A DNA stretch of 63,736 bases from Anaerovibrio lipolyticus LB2005 (GTDB lineage Bacteria; Bacillota; Negativicutes; Selenomonadales; Selenomonadaceae). Below the pieces are notes generated by a model that searched no databases, was not told the DNA's origin, and worked only from the letters and a program-made list of their open reading frames with translations. The translations under genes and the position numbers were made by a program. Below are positions 51,723-60,997 of this stretch, one piece after another; positions within the stretch are counted from its first letter, which is position 1, and each line of letters starts with the position of its first letter. The stretch lies in NCBI RefSeq assembly GCF_000621545.1, contig NZ_JHYA01000013.1:1-63736 (forward strand), read 5' to 3'.

Positions 51723-51776
51723 ATTCTTCTTCCTCCAAATTTAGTTGTAAAACGTAACTACCTTCTCCCAATTATT

Positions 51777-51797
51777 AATGGATAATTACTATCCATT
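51777..51797. promoter_or_regulatory. Fur/PerR-type operator, palindromic
   Basis: A near-perfect inverted repeat centred on GATAATTACTATC, which matches the 7-1-7 Fur box at 12 of 13 positions. It lies at +1 of the predicted promoter of the Fur-family gene, so it should mediate autoregulation. Confidence 0.65.
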
Positions 51798-51801
51798 GAG
51801 T

Positions 51802-51830
51802 ATTGTACATATATTTAACATTTATGTCAA
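51802..51830 (-). promoter_or_regulatory. Promoter of the PerR/Fur-family gene
   Basis: Minus-strand TTGACA (51825-51830), 17 nt, TACAAT (51802-51807). Confidence 0.75.
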
Positions 51831-51856
51831 TAAAAATATAGGATAATAGTTTCATT

Positions 51857-51885
51857 TTTCTTAAAAGGAAATAATATGATATAAT
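51857..51885 (+). promoter_or_regulatory. Extended -10 promoter of tex
   Basis: TGATATAAT (51877-51885) is an extended -10 element; the -35 region is poor. It lies 40 nt before the tex start, divergent from the PerR gene. Confidence 0.45.
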
Positions 51886-51924
51886 TATTTGTCGATTGCT
51901 TACACGATGGAGGAATAAATCAAG

Positions 51925-54120
51925 ATGAAAACAGAAAATATCAGTAAAATTATTGCTGACGAATTAAAAATAAAAGTATTTCAGGTTGATGCTGTTACGG
52001 AGCTTTTAGACGAGGGCAACACCATTCCCTTCATTTCCCGCTACCGTAAGGAAAAAACCGGTGAACTGGACGAGGAGAAGGTTAGGATTATCTCTGAACG
52101 CCTCACCTACCTCCGCAATTTTGTAAAACGCCAGGAGGAAATCATCAACAAGATAGAGGAACAGGGAAAACTAACCCCTGAGCTGCAGCTGGCCATCGAA
52201 AAAACCACTAAGCTACAGGAGCTGGAGGATATTTATCTTCCATATAAGCAGAAGAAGCGCACCAGAGCCCAGAAGGCCAAGGAAAAGGGCTTAGAGCCAC
52301 TGGCAAGCACTATTATTCTGCAAAATCTTGCTGTGGGTACTCCTGAGGAAGTGGCTGCGGAATACATCAATCCAGAGCTGGAGGTGGAAACGGCCCAGGA
52401 TGCCTTGGCTGGAGCTCAGGATATTATTGCAGAAATGATTTCCGAGGATGCCCAGCTTCGTCAGGAGCTGCGTAAATTCCTTTGGAATAACGCCTTTATT
52501 ACCACCACTTTGGACGAGGAAAAAGAAAACACCGCTGAGGGCAAAGTATTCCTGATGTACAAGGAATATAAGGAACTGGTGCGCACCCTGCCATCCCATC
52601 GTATCTTGGCTATTAACCGTGGCGAAAAGCTGGAATGTCTGAAGGTGAAAATGGAGGATGATGAGGAAAAAATTCTTTCTATCATTGGCAAGCGTTTCAT
52701 AAAAGGTAACTCCATTTTCCAAAGCCTTTTGAAAGACACTGTGGCTGATAGCTGGAAGCGTCTCATTCAGCCGTCCCTTGAAAGAGAAATCAGAAATCAG
52801 CTTACGGAAACTGCCGAAAAACAGGCTATTGATATTTTTGGAACCAACCTACGCCAGCTATTACTGCAGGCACCACTGGCAGGCTTTACAGTAATGGGAC
52901 TGGATCCTGGCTACCGCACTGGCTGCAAAATGGCTATTGTAGATCCAACTGGACATGTCCTCGACCATGGAGTTCTTTATATTACCCATGGTGAAAAAGG
53001 TGCCGCTGAATCTGCAAAAAAAGCACTGGCTCTTATCAAAAAATACAAGGTCAATCTCATTTCCATCGGCAACGGTACTGCTTCCTTTGAAACAGAGGAA
53101 TTTGCCGCCAAGCTCATAAAGGATAACGGACTTGATACCCACTACATAGTTACCAGCGAAGCTGGGGCCTCCGTATATTCTGCTTCCCCACTGGCAAAGG
53201 AGGAGCTGCCTGAGTATGATGTTACTATCCGCGGTGCAGTGTCCATTGCCCGCAGAGTGCAGGATCCATTGGCAGAGCTGGTAAAAATCGATCCAAAGGC
53301 CATTGGCGTCGGCCAGTATCAGCATGACGTAAATCAAAAGGAACTGGCCAATACTCTGGATCAGACCATTGAATCAGCGGTAAACCACGTTGGTGTAGAA
53401 CTGAATACTGCTTCCCCAGCCCTTTTGAAGCATGTGGCAGGCATAAATGCCACTATTGCCAAGAATATAGTAACCTACAGAAATGAAAATGGTCCTTTCA
53501 GCTCCCGTAAAGAGCTGCTAAAGGTAGCCCGTCTGGGCAATGCCGCCTACACCCAGTGTGCCGGTTTCCTGCGTATCGGCGGGGGCAAAATGCCTTTGGA
53601 CAATACCCCTGTACATCCTGAATCCTATGAGCTGGCCAAAAATATTTTGGCAAAATTAGGGGCCGATTTGGATATTTTAAATGACAAAAAGCAGCTGGAA
53701 ATGCTCCAGGCCAAAATAAAAATTGCTAATCCTGAAAAGCTGGCCAAGGACTTAAATGCCGGTGTACCAACTGTTAAGGATATTTTGGATGCTTTGTCCA
53801 AGCCTGGCCGTGATCCTCGTGAGGATCTGCCAGTGCCTCTTACCAGAAAAGCCATTGTAAAGCTGTCTGATATTAAGGTAGGTACCATTATGCGTGGTAC
53901 TGTCCGCAATATAACCGACTTTGGTGCCTTTGTAGATATTGGCATAAAAACCGCTGGTCTTGTACATATTTCCGAATTAAGTAACAAGCACGTCAAGCAT
54001 CCTTTGGATGTGGTGGCTGTTGGTGATATTGTCACCGTTCTGGTCATTAGCGTGGACGAAGCAAGGGGCCGTATTGGCCTTAGCATCAAACAGGTCCCTC
54101 AGGAGGCCAAGGCTATATGA
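51925..54120 (+). CDS. tex: Tex family transcription accessory protein
   Basis: 731 aa. Tex N-terminal domain (~1-190; IPFISRYRKEKTGELDEEKV, KLQELEDIYLPYKQKKRT), YqgF/RNase H-like domain (~325-460; VMGLDPGYRTGCKMAIVD, RIQPSDxG-like SEAGASVYSASPLA), helix-hairpin-helix region (VGVELNTASPALLKHVAGI, KARFGSR-like) and C-terminal S1 RNA-binding domain (~650-720; GTIMRGTVRNITDFGAFVDIG). It binds RNA and affects transcription or toxin expression. GGAGG precedes ATG 51925. The stop overlaps the next start. Confidence 0.95.
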   Translation: MKTENISKIIADELKIKVFQVDAVTELLDEGNTIPFISRYRKEKTGELDEEKVRIISERLTYLRNFVKRQEEIINKIEEQGKLTPELQLAIEKTTKLQELEDIYLPYKQKKRTRAQKAKEKGLEPLASTIILQNLAVGTPEEVAAEYINPELEVETAQDALAGAQDIIAEMISEDAQLRQELRKFLWNNAFITTTLDEEKENTAEGKVFLMYKEYKELVRTLPSHRILAINRGEKLECLKVKMEDDEEKILSIIGKRFIKGNSIFQSLLKDTVADSWKRLIQPSLEREIRNQLTETAEKQAIDIFGTNLRQLLLQAPLAGFTVMGLDPGYRTGCKMAIVDPTGHVLDHGVLYITHGEKGAAESAKKALALIKKYKVNLISIGNGTASFETEEFAAKLIKDNGLDTHYIVTSEAGASVYSASPLAKEELPEYDVTIRGAVSIARRVQDPLAELVKIDPKAIGVGQYQHDVNQKELANTLDQTIESAVNHVGVELNTASPALLKHVAGINATIAKNIVTYRNENGPFSSRKELLKVARLGNAAYTQCAGFLRIGGGKMPLDNTPVHPESYELAKNILAKLGADLDILNDKKQLEMLQAKIKIANPEKLAKDLNAGVPTVKDILDALSKPGRDPREDLPVPLTRKAIVKLSDIKVGTIMRGTVRNITDFGAFVDIGIKTAGLVHISELSNKHVKHPLDVVAVGDIVTVLVISVDEARGRIGLSIKQVPQEAKAI

Positions 54121-56057
54121 CGAATTTACCCGTAATAAAGGAAGAGGATTTCAAAGCTCTCATAGCTCAAATACCTCCCAAGGATACTGACAGTATAGAT
54201 GAAGTGGAAAGAATTCTTGCCACTTCTACCATAAAAAGGGATGATTTTGGTGCCCTTCGCTTTTTATTGAAAAAGTATGCCGGTGCTACGGGCTCTGCTT
54301 CATTTGAGGACAAGCCTGTAAAGGCTGTCACCATCTGCTGTGCCGACCATGGTGTTGCAAAGGAAAATGTCAGTGCCTACCCGCCGGAAACCACACTGCA
54401 CATGGTGGCAAATTATCTTATTTCCCACGGTGCTGCTGCCAATGTTTTTGCCGACTTCACAGGAGCTCATCTCTGTGTGGCAGATTTGGGCATAAATAGT
54501 GAAAAGGCCAAGGAACTCCCGGGACTTATAGATTTCCATATCGCCTCCGGCACTAATAATTCCTCCCAGGGACCGGCAATGACCAGAGAACAGGCAGTAA
54601 AATCCCTATACTACGGCTATTCTCTGGCAAAACAGCTCCACCAGCAACAGGGGATAACCATATTTCTGCCCGGTGAAATGGGTATATCCAACACCACCTC
54701 CAGTGCAGCTATTACCGCTGCTCTCCTTGAGGAATCCCCTGCCAACACCACCGGCAGAGGCACCAATATCTCCGATGAACGGTTCAAGACAAAGCTGGCT
54801 ACTGTGGAAAAGATACTGGCGATAAATAACCCAAATTCCAATGATCCCATTGATGTGCTGGCAAAAGTAGGGGGCTTTGAGCTGGGAGCCATTGCCGGAC
54901 TTATGCTTGGTGCCGCAGCGTCCCATTCCCTCACCATACTGGACGGCTTTAATTCCAGTGCCGCTGCCCTAATAGCTTTAAGATTGGCTCCTGTCCTCAA
55001 GGATTATCTTGTTCCTTCCCACAAAGCGGGAGAACAGGGACAGCACTTAATCCTTAAAGAATTGGATTTTACCCCAATTATGGCTTTAAACATTAAGCTG
55101 GGAGAGGCCATTGGTTCATCCCTTGTGGCTGACATTTTAGATGCCGCCATAAGAGCCTTTAAAAATATTCAAAAGGACCTGGCCGCCAAAGAGTTAATGG
55201 CAGATACCATCGAAAAGGATGTTATTCCCAACATAGCCATTACCCTGACTGATAAAACCTTTGATTATTATACTCGTACCATGCCGGACCTGGATAAGGA
55301 GGCCATGGAACGCTGTCAGATGCGGCTGGACAATTTATCAAAGCCTATCTACAGCTTGGGGGTAATTGAACAGATAGCCGCCCAGCTAAGTGGTATAACC
55401 TCCAACGAGCTGCCAAATGATATATCCAAAACAATGCTTTTCATTGGCATGAAAAAGGAAGCTGCATTAGATAAGGACCAAGCTGCTTTTATTCATAGCT
55501 TTACCACTCAAACAGGAGCCGAAGCTATTGCAGCCTATCTCACAGGAGAAAGGACCCAGATGGATGCCTTTGAATTTGGTCGTCTGCAGGGGGAAAATAT
55601 CTCTCTGGGGAGCCAAATCATGGGCCTTTCCCTTATAGATAACGACACTGCATTAATAGATGCCATGGCAAATATGCTGTGCGACACCCAGGGCAATCTA
55701 AAGCTCCAACCAGGTACCTTCATGACTCAGCTGCCTGGGGAAATGCAGCTAATAGCCTCCGCGGTTCTTGGGGCCATAATTGCCGCCACCCACAACCGCA
55801 CCATGATAATTCTTGGAGATAGGGCAGTAACCGCCTTGGCTAGCTATGCAGCTCAATTGGTACCGGAAATTCAGCCATTCCTTTTACCGATTGAACCGCC
55901 TTTGTACCACATGGCAGTGAAAATACCAGGCATAACGGCCTGCATAGGAATGCGTCTTGCAGATGCTGCTATTCATATAGTTAATGATATGAAAACCTTC
56001 AGCGAGGCCCAGGTGGCTACTGCCAACGACGGCCCAGGTGCCGGAAGACAAATATAG
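54117..56057 (+). CDS. Tandem CobT-like phosphoribosyltransferase (two domains, second degenerate)
   Basis: 646 aa, nearly double CobT (about 350). Residues ~30-350 are a full CobT-like domain: CCADHGVA (74-81), PGEMGISNTTSSA with Glu187, KVGGFELGAIAG, LDGFNSSAAALIA and NIKLGEAIG with catalytic Glu330. Residues ~403-646 restart with the CobT N-terminal helix (LDNLSKPIYSLGVIEQIAAQ) and continue as a second CobT-like fold, but the LGE motif is replaced by KIPGITA, so the base Glu is missing. CobT attaches the lower-ligand base to ribose phosphate in cobamide synthesis. The pattern recalls the Sporomusa ArsA-ArsB pair for phenolic ligands. ATG overlaps the tex stop by 4 nt (ATGA). Confidence 0.8.
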   Translation: MTNLPVIKEEDFKALIAQIPPKDTDSIDEVERILATSTIKRDDFGALRFLLKKYAGATGSASFEDKPVKAVTICCADHGVAKENVSAYPPETTLHMVANYLISHGAAANVFADFTGAHLCVADLGINSEKAKELPGLIDFHIASGTNNSSQGPAMTREQAVKSLYYGYSLAKQLHQQQGITIFLPGEMGISNTTSSAAITAALLEESPANTTGRGTNISDERFKTKLATVEKILAINNPNSNDPIDVLAKVGGFELGAIAGLMLGAAASHSLTILDGFNSSAAALIALRLAPVLKDYLVPSHKAGEQGQHLILKELDFTPIMALNIKLGEAIGSSLVADILDAAIRAFKNIQKDLAAKELMADTIEKDVIPNIAITLTDKTFDYYTRTMPDLDKEAMERCQMRLDNLSKPIYSLGVIEQIAAQLSGITSNELPNDISKTMLFIGMKKEAALDKDQAAFIHSFTTQTGAEAIAAYLTGERTQMDAFEFGRLQGENISLGSQIMGLSLIDNDTALIDAMANMLCDTQGNLKLQPGTFMTQLPGEMQLIASAVLGAIIAATHNRTMIILGDRAVTALASYAAQLVPEIQPFLLPIEPPLYHMAVKIPGITACIGMRLADAAIHIVNDMKTFSEAQVATANDGPGAGRQI

Positions 56058-56090
56058 ATTACATGACAATCATTGCAAATCAAAACAGGG

Positions 56091-56134
56091 TTTGGGAAAC
56101 CTAAAAAGTATTCCCAACCCTGTTTTTCTTTTAT
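56091..56134. terminator. Bidirectional terminator between the CobT-like gene and the kinase gene
   Basis: AACAGGGTTTGGGAA and TTCCCAACCCTGTT form a long stem, with A- and T-runs at the ends. Confidence 0.9.
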
Positions 56135-56141
56135 CCGGGTA

Positions 56142-58712
56142 CTATTCTTCTGTCATATCCCTGGCCATTTGAGCCACATGCCGATACATAGCCATTAGCT
56201 CCTCATGGTGTTGTTTCATGTATTCCACAGCCTTTATGCGCTGTATCTCAGTGGATTCTTCGGAAATATACTCCTTACCGGCCTGCTCCTGTTCCTTGGC
56301 CATTTCATGGAGTAGATTACAACCGATATTTAAGGCCCCCGATTTCAGGGCATGTACCTTAATTCTGTATGCATCCCACTGCTCCTCCCCAAAGGATTGT
56401 TCCATTTCCTTGATATTGTCCTCACAAAGCTTGCTAAACATGCCAAGAAGCCTTTTATAAAGATTATCACTGTTATTGCAGTATTTTAGTCCAATGGACA
56501 TATCTATCTTAGGAATACGACTGGAAATAGGAACATCGTCATCAACCTTGCTGTCCGTTTTTACAGGTTCCTCCAACACTTTAACGTCATTTAATCCATT
56601 TGCCTCGGAGTTTTCTGCCGGATGCACCAATTCAGCAGGAAGATTGCGCTTTACCACAGTCTCAAGCTGCTTACCCGTCATAGGCTTGCTAAGATAATCA
56701 TCAAAGCCCTCTGACAGGAATTTTTCACGAACACCTGCCAGGGCAGTAGCCGTCAGAATAACAAACCTTGTATTTTCAGTGCCTTTGATTTTCTTGGCCT
56801 CATTGAGAGTTGCAATACCATCCATTCCCGGCATCATATAATCTGTCATAACCAAATGGAAGGATTCTTTCTTCAGAAATTCCAATGCCTCACTTCCGCT
56901 GTGAGCCACTGTCAATTTTGCCTTGGTATCAGACAGCATACAGGTCGCCACAAAGCAATTCATTTCATTGTCATCAACTATGAGAATGGATGCCTCCGGA
57001 GCAGTAAAGCTGGTGGCCACCACGTCCTCCAGTTCTTCCTCTATATCCTGATCTGCATCAAAATCTCCAATAACCTCTGCCCCCATAATCTTCTGAGGCA
57101 GTTCAATGGTAAAGGTACTTCCCTCTCCGTAGATACTGCTTACGTTAACAGCTCCCCCCATCATGGTAAGAAGCCTATGGGTAATGGCCAAACCAAGGCC
57201 CGTGCCCTCCACCTTGCAGTTTTTCTGAATATCAAGACGCTCAAAATCCTTGAACAGCTTTTCCATATCCTCTGGCTTAATACCAATACCAGTATCTGTT
57301 ACCACCAGTTTAAGGTTAAGTGTATCCTCTACGATGTCACCACTTACATCGAAGGTTACAGTACCTTCATCCGTATATTTTATGGCGTTGTTAATGACAT
57401 TAATAAGTATCTGGCGTATACGCCCCACATCACCATACAGCTCATTAGGCAAGTCGGCATCCACATTTATGATAAACTCCAACTGTTTTGCCTTGGCCCT
57501 GAACCCCACCAGAGTCACTACCTCCTTAAGGAGAACCCTTAAGCTGTATTTATCTGTTACCAGCTCCATACGGCCGGATTCGATTTTGGAAAAATCCAGA
57601 ATTTCATTAATAATTCCCAAAAGCGCTGTGGAGGCAGAATGAATATTGCTGGCATAACGCCGTATATCCATGTCCCTGCTACGCCTGAGAATCATCTCAT
57701 CCATGCCGTTAATGGCATTTAAAGGGGTTCTTATTTCATGACTCATATTGGCCAGGAACTGACTCTTGGCCTGATTGGCATCATCTGCTGCCTGTCGGGC
57801 CTTTTTAAGGGCTTCATTCTCCGCCACCTTGGTCTGGGCCATAAACAGATAAATGCTGACACAGGCAAACAACAGCAGCATCAAAGTAAATACCCACTGC
57901 ACCATCTGATACACACTATTGATTTTTCCTGCCACTGCAGACCAAGGAATATATCCCACCAAGGAAAAATCTGTTTGTGGAAGGTCTGCACCGAAAACAT
58001 AATATTTCCCTTTGCTTCCTTCTGTATAAACAGCTGCAGCCTTGCTTGTTTCCAGCCTGGAATGAACCTCCACCATACCGGCCTTTATATCCTGATCATC
58101 CCAAAATTCGTGATCCTTTGTGGAAAAATTCTCATAAGGAACGGCCAAACTACCATCCTTATACTGAATCATAATGCGGCTATATGGGTTATAATCTGCC
58201 AGTCCAAAAACCTTGGTTAAATTTCCCCTTGGAAAAATCTGATAGAGAACATACCTTACGTTATCCCCATAATAAACAGGAACAGCCACAATTATGCCTC
58301 CGTCAGTGTGGTAATCCACCACGTTATTTCCCTGAAAAGCCCTGAGCAGCTTGGGAAAATCATGCTTGCTGACTACAGCTCCAGTTATGTTTCCCTCGTA
58401 ATCCATAACACCGGCTCTGCCGTATACATTTTCCTGATTAATGGCCTCCAAAATATTATTTTTCTGTTCCTCATGCTGCTCCAAATAAATGGAAGCTGCC
58501 TTTAGGGTGCTAATGTAGCGCATAAACCGCTCATCTGCCAGCTGGGCCATATCCGCCGTCATTTGAGATACGGATTCCTCAGCAGCATCATTTAACTTAC
58601 GGCTTATTTGATTCTGGAGAATATTGCCGGTAATAAACAAAATTATGGTCAGGATAATTATCTCGATAAAAGCCTTTTGGGACAGTCCCAATTTACTGAT
58701 TTTACTATTCAA
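56142..58712 (-). CDS. Hybrid sensor histidine kinase with REC and HPt domains
   Basis: 856 aa. Membrane segments at ~15-33 and ~272-292 flank a periplasmic Cache-like sensor (~35-270). Then HisKA with His325 (SHEIRTPLN), HATPase (INNAIKYTD, DTGIGI, GTGLGLAI), receiver with Asp624 (VMTDYMMPG; acidic pair IVDDNE) and HPt with His787 (KVHALKSGA). A full phosphorelay in one chain. Its start overlaps the upstream BMP-protein gene by 8 nt. The HPt probably passes phosphate to the HD-GYP regulator encoded first in the operon. Confidence 0.93.
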   Translation of the reverse strand: MNSKISKLGLSQKAFIEIIILTIILFITGNILQNQISRKLNDAAEESVSQMTADMAQLADERFMRYISTLKAASIYLEQHEEQKNNILEAINQENVYGRAGVMDYEGNITGAVVSKHDFPKLLRAFQGNNVVDYHTDGGIIVAVPVYYGDNVRYVLYQIFPRGNLTKVFGLADYNPYSRIMIQYKDGSLAVPYENFSTKDHEFWDDQDIKAGMVEVHSRLETSKAAAVYTEGSKGKYYVFGADLPQTDFSLVGYIPWSAVAGKINSVYQMVQWVFTLMLLLFACVSIYLFMAQTKVAENEALKKARQAADDANQAKSQFLANMSHEIRTPLNAINGMDEMILRRSRDMDIRRYASNIHSASTALLGIINEILDFSKIESGRMELVTDKYSLRVLLKEVVTLVGFRAKAKQLEFIINVDADLPNELYGDVGRIRQILINVINNAIKYTDEGTVTFDVSGDIVEDTLNLKLVVTDTGIGIKPEDMEKLFKDFERLDIQKNCKVEGTGLGLAITHRLLTMMGGAVNVSSIYGEGSTFTIELPQKIMGAEVIGDFDADQDIEEELEDVVATSFTAPEASILIVDDNEMNCFVATCMLSDTKAKLTVAHSGSEALEFLKKESFHLVMTDYMMPGMDGIATLNEAKKIKGTENTRFVILTATALAGVREKFLSEGFDDYLSKPMTGKQLETVVKRNLPAELVHPAENSEANGLNDVKVLEEPVKTDSKVDDDVPISSRIPKIDMSIGLKYCNNSDNLYKRLLGMFSKLCEDNIKEMEQSFGEEQWDAYRIKVHALKSGALNIGCNLLHEMAKEQEQAGKEYISEESTEIQRIKAVEYMKQHHEELMAMYRHVAQMARDMTEE

Positions 58713-59811
58713 GGACGTCCACTCCCTTCACCAGCCAATCCATGTGCTGCAACAGATACTCGTCCCTGATAACCTCATTAGGCTGACAGCGGCGTCTCCC
58801 CTTGTTATCAAATATCTCACCAGCAAAGACAAAACGCCCAGCCAACATTTCCTTTTTCAATTGTTTCAATACAGTACGCTGTTCATAAGTCACAGCATCA
58901 GAAAGCTGACTGAGCTCTACCAGATCAGCCTCCATGCCTACCCATCTATTGTCCACAAAATTCATTTCGCCCTTGAGATAATACCTTACTATATCCTCAT
59001 AGTAACGGTCCCAATTACACATAATCGAAGTTAAATCATGTTCTGAGCCATTTTGCAGATCCTCATAATAGCCAATATAATCTACTCCCATTTTTTCCGC
59101 CACAGTGGCGGCCATTGGTTCATCCTGATGGTAGGTTATTACATCGGCCTTTTCCTGAGTAATAAGCCTGTAGGTATGTTCTTCCTCTACTTCCTCATTT
59201 TCCCAGCTTCCCGTATACATAACCACTACCCTGGCATTGGGGTTAGTTCTCTGAACCCCTAGAGTAAAGGCATTAATTCCCCGATTCACTTCAGAATTTG
59301 GCATAGCTGCCACGTAGCCAATAACATTGCTCTTGGTACGCATTCCCGCCAGGGCTCCTGTCAAATACCGCCCTTGATACATGCGAATAAAATAAGATGT
59401 CATATTCCGCCCCCGGCACTCTGCAGAATTAGTACCAAAAGCTACTTGGGGAAATTCACGTATCAAGGTTTTGCCGTCTGCCGTATAGGAATAGCTGGTA
59501 AGAAATACCATTCCGGCACCATTTTCTACCATTTTCCGTACTGCATCTGCACACTTGCCATCGAGGCCACTGTTGTTATCGCTTACCAGCAGCTCCACCC
59601 CCATGGCATCACAGGCCTTTTTCATTCCCCTGTACTGCGGTGCATTCCACCCTTCCTCATTTCTGTCCCCCAGCAATACTATACCTACGACGGGCTTTTT
59701 TATATCCTTATCATTGGAAAAGTACCAAAGGGAAGCTCCCAGGGCAGTAATAAAGAAAAACAGTCCCAAAAGCATTGCCCATTCAAACATCGAGCGCTGT
59801 TTAGGTTCCAT
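58705..59811 (-). CDS. BMP/PnrA-type substrate-binding protein, membrane-anchored
   Basis: 368 aa. An N-terminal uncleaved-looking helix (WAMLLGLFFFITALGASLWYF, ~10-30) has no lipobox, so the domain is tethered, facing the periplasm. The body is a BMP/PnrA-like two-lobed binding fold: VVGIVLLGDRNEEGWNAPQYRGMKKA, VFLTSYSYTADGK, AFGTNSAECRGRNMTSYFIRMYQGRYLTGALAGM, VIGYVAAMPNSEVNRGINAFTLGV. Classical members bind nucleosides for ABC uptake. No permease or ATPase gene is present; the gene lies between an HD-GYP regulator and a sensor kinase, so it may act as a sensor. Confidence 0.85.
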   Translation of the reverse strand: MEPKQRSMFEWAMLLGLFFFITALGASLWYFSNDKDIKKPVVGIVLLGDRNEEGWNAPQYRGMKKACDAMGVELLVSDNNSGLDGKCADAVRKMVENGAGMVFLTSYSYTADGKTLIREFPQVAFGTNSAECRGRNMTSYFIRMYQGRYLTGALAGMRTKSNVIGYVAAMPNSEVNRGINAFTLGVQRTNPNARVVVMYTGSWENEEVEEEHTYRLITQEKADVITYHQDEPMAATVAEKMGVDYIGYYEDLQNGSEHDLTSIMCNWDRYYEDIVRYYLKGEMNFVDNRWVGMEADLVELSQLSDAVTYEQRTVLKQLKKEMLAGRFVFAGEIFDNKGRRRCQPNEVIRDEYLLQHMDWLVKGVDVLE

Positions 59812-59823
59812 TGCAAAAGCCCC

Positions 59824-60861
59824 CTACTCATGCATTCTATATTCCACATCCTCGTCAATCATTTGAAGCATTATATCCGTAAATTTTGGGTCCAACTGAG
59901 TGCCTTTGGCCTTTACCAATTCCTCTCTCACCACTTCCTGGGGCAATATATCACGATAACTGCGCTTTGAAGTCATCGCATCATACACATCAGCCACCGC
60001 AATAATCCTGGCCTTTTCTGGAATGGCCTGGCCTGCCAACCCATCCGGATACCCGGTACCATCGTAACGCTCATGATGACTGCGGGCACCAACCTGCAAT
60101 TCCTCCATCTCCTGAACCGATGATAAAATCGAGGAACCTATGATAGGATGAACCTTAATTGAAGAATATTCACTGGGAGTCAGCTTATCAGGCTTATTTA
60201 GGACCTGACCTGACACCCCAATTTTACCGATATCGTGTAGAAGTGCTATAAAAAAAATCTTTCTCTGATAGGTTTTCGATTTCCCAGCCCTAAAGGCAAT
60301 TTCCCTGGAGTAATCCGCTACACGCTGAGAATGCCCATTAGTGTACGGGTCCTTGGCATCAATGGTCTTTGCCAAAGCAAAAACCATCTGCTTAAACAGC
60401 CTTTTTGTGGAGGCCAGCTGATTCATTGTGGCCTGAATCTGCATATTGATACGCTCCTGCATTCGCTTTTGCAGGGATATTAATTCCAAAGTCCGATGAA
60501 CATGTGTCAATATAAGTGTCGGTATATACGGCTTATGCAAAAAATCAAAGGCCCCAGATTGAATTCCCTTAACCTCTGTTTCCTGATCCACCTCAGCCGT
60601 CAACATAATAACGGGAATTTCCTTTAAGTCCTTATCCTGTTTCAGATACTCCAGCACCTGAAAACCATTCATACCAGGCATATTTAAGTCCAGAAGAATT
60701 AAATCAGGCTTTCGCCCCTTTAAAAATTCAATGGCCTTCTCACCACTTAAAATAGATACAACCTCATATTCCTCTTCCAGGATAGCTCCCAGCAGCATAT
60801 TATTAATTTCATCATCATCAATAGTAAGAATAAATGCTTTTTTCTCAGACGTTTGATCCAT
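59824..60861 (-). CDS. Response regulator with HD-GYP domain (c-di-GMP phosphodiesterase type)
   Basis: 345 aa. REC domain ~8-125 with phospho-Asp58 (LILLDLNMPGMNG); helical linker ~130-155; HD-GYP ~160-340 with GHSQRVADYSREIA, HDIGKIGV (His209/Asp210), HHERYDGTGYPDGL and VADVYDAMTSKRSYR. HD-GYP enzymes hydrolyse cyclic di-GMP. Its activity would be set by the phosphorelay encoded downstream. ATG 60861 follows GGTGGTG. Confidence 0.92.
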   Translation of the reverse strand: MDQTSEKKAFILTIDDDEINNMLLGAILEEEYEVVSILSGEKAIEFLKGRKPDLILLDLNMPGMNGFQVLEYLKQDKDLKEIPVIMLTAEVDQETEVKGIQSGAFDFLHKPYIPTLILTHVHRTLELISLQKRMQERINMQIQATMNQLASTKRLFKQMVFALAKTIDAKDPYTNGHSQRVADYSREIAFRAGKSKTYQRKIFFIALLHDIGKIGVSGQVLNKPDKLTPSEYSSIKVHPIIGSSILSSVQEMEELQVGARSHHERYDGTGYPDGLAGQAIPEKARIIAVADVYDAMTSKRSYRDILPQEVVREELVKAKGTQLDPKFTDIMLQMIDEDVEYRMHE

Positions 60862-60885
60862 AACGAATCACCACCTTTGTACATA

Positions 60886-60914
60886 ATTTTATATTTTATT
60901 TACATTAAAATCAA
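60886..60914 (-). promoter_or_regulatory. Promoter of the HD-GYP/BMP/kinase operon
   Basis: Minus-strand TTGATT (60909-60914), 17 nt, TAAAAT (60886-60891). Confidence 0.45.
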
Positions 60915-60939
60915 CATTCTGACACTTTCTGTTTTTCTA

Positions 60940-60990
60940 ACCAGAATAAAAATCCTCCGTCATTATCCTAAAACAGAATAATAACGGAGG
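60940..60990 (-). terminator. Terminator after panD
   Basis: Minus-strand CCTCCGT-t-ATTAT and ATAAT-g-ACGGAGG (60954-60966 / 60978-60990), 13 bp with one G-T pair, then ATTTTTATT. Confidence 0.85.
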
Positions 60991-60997
60991 CCGCCTA

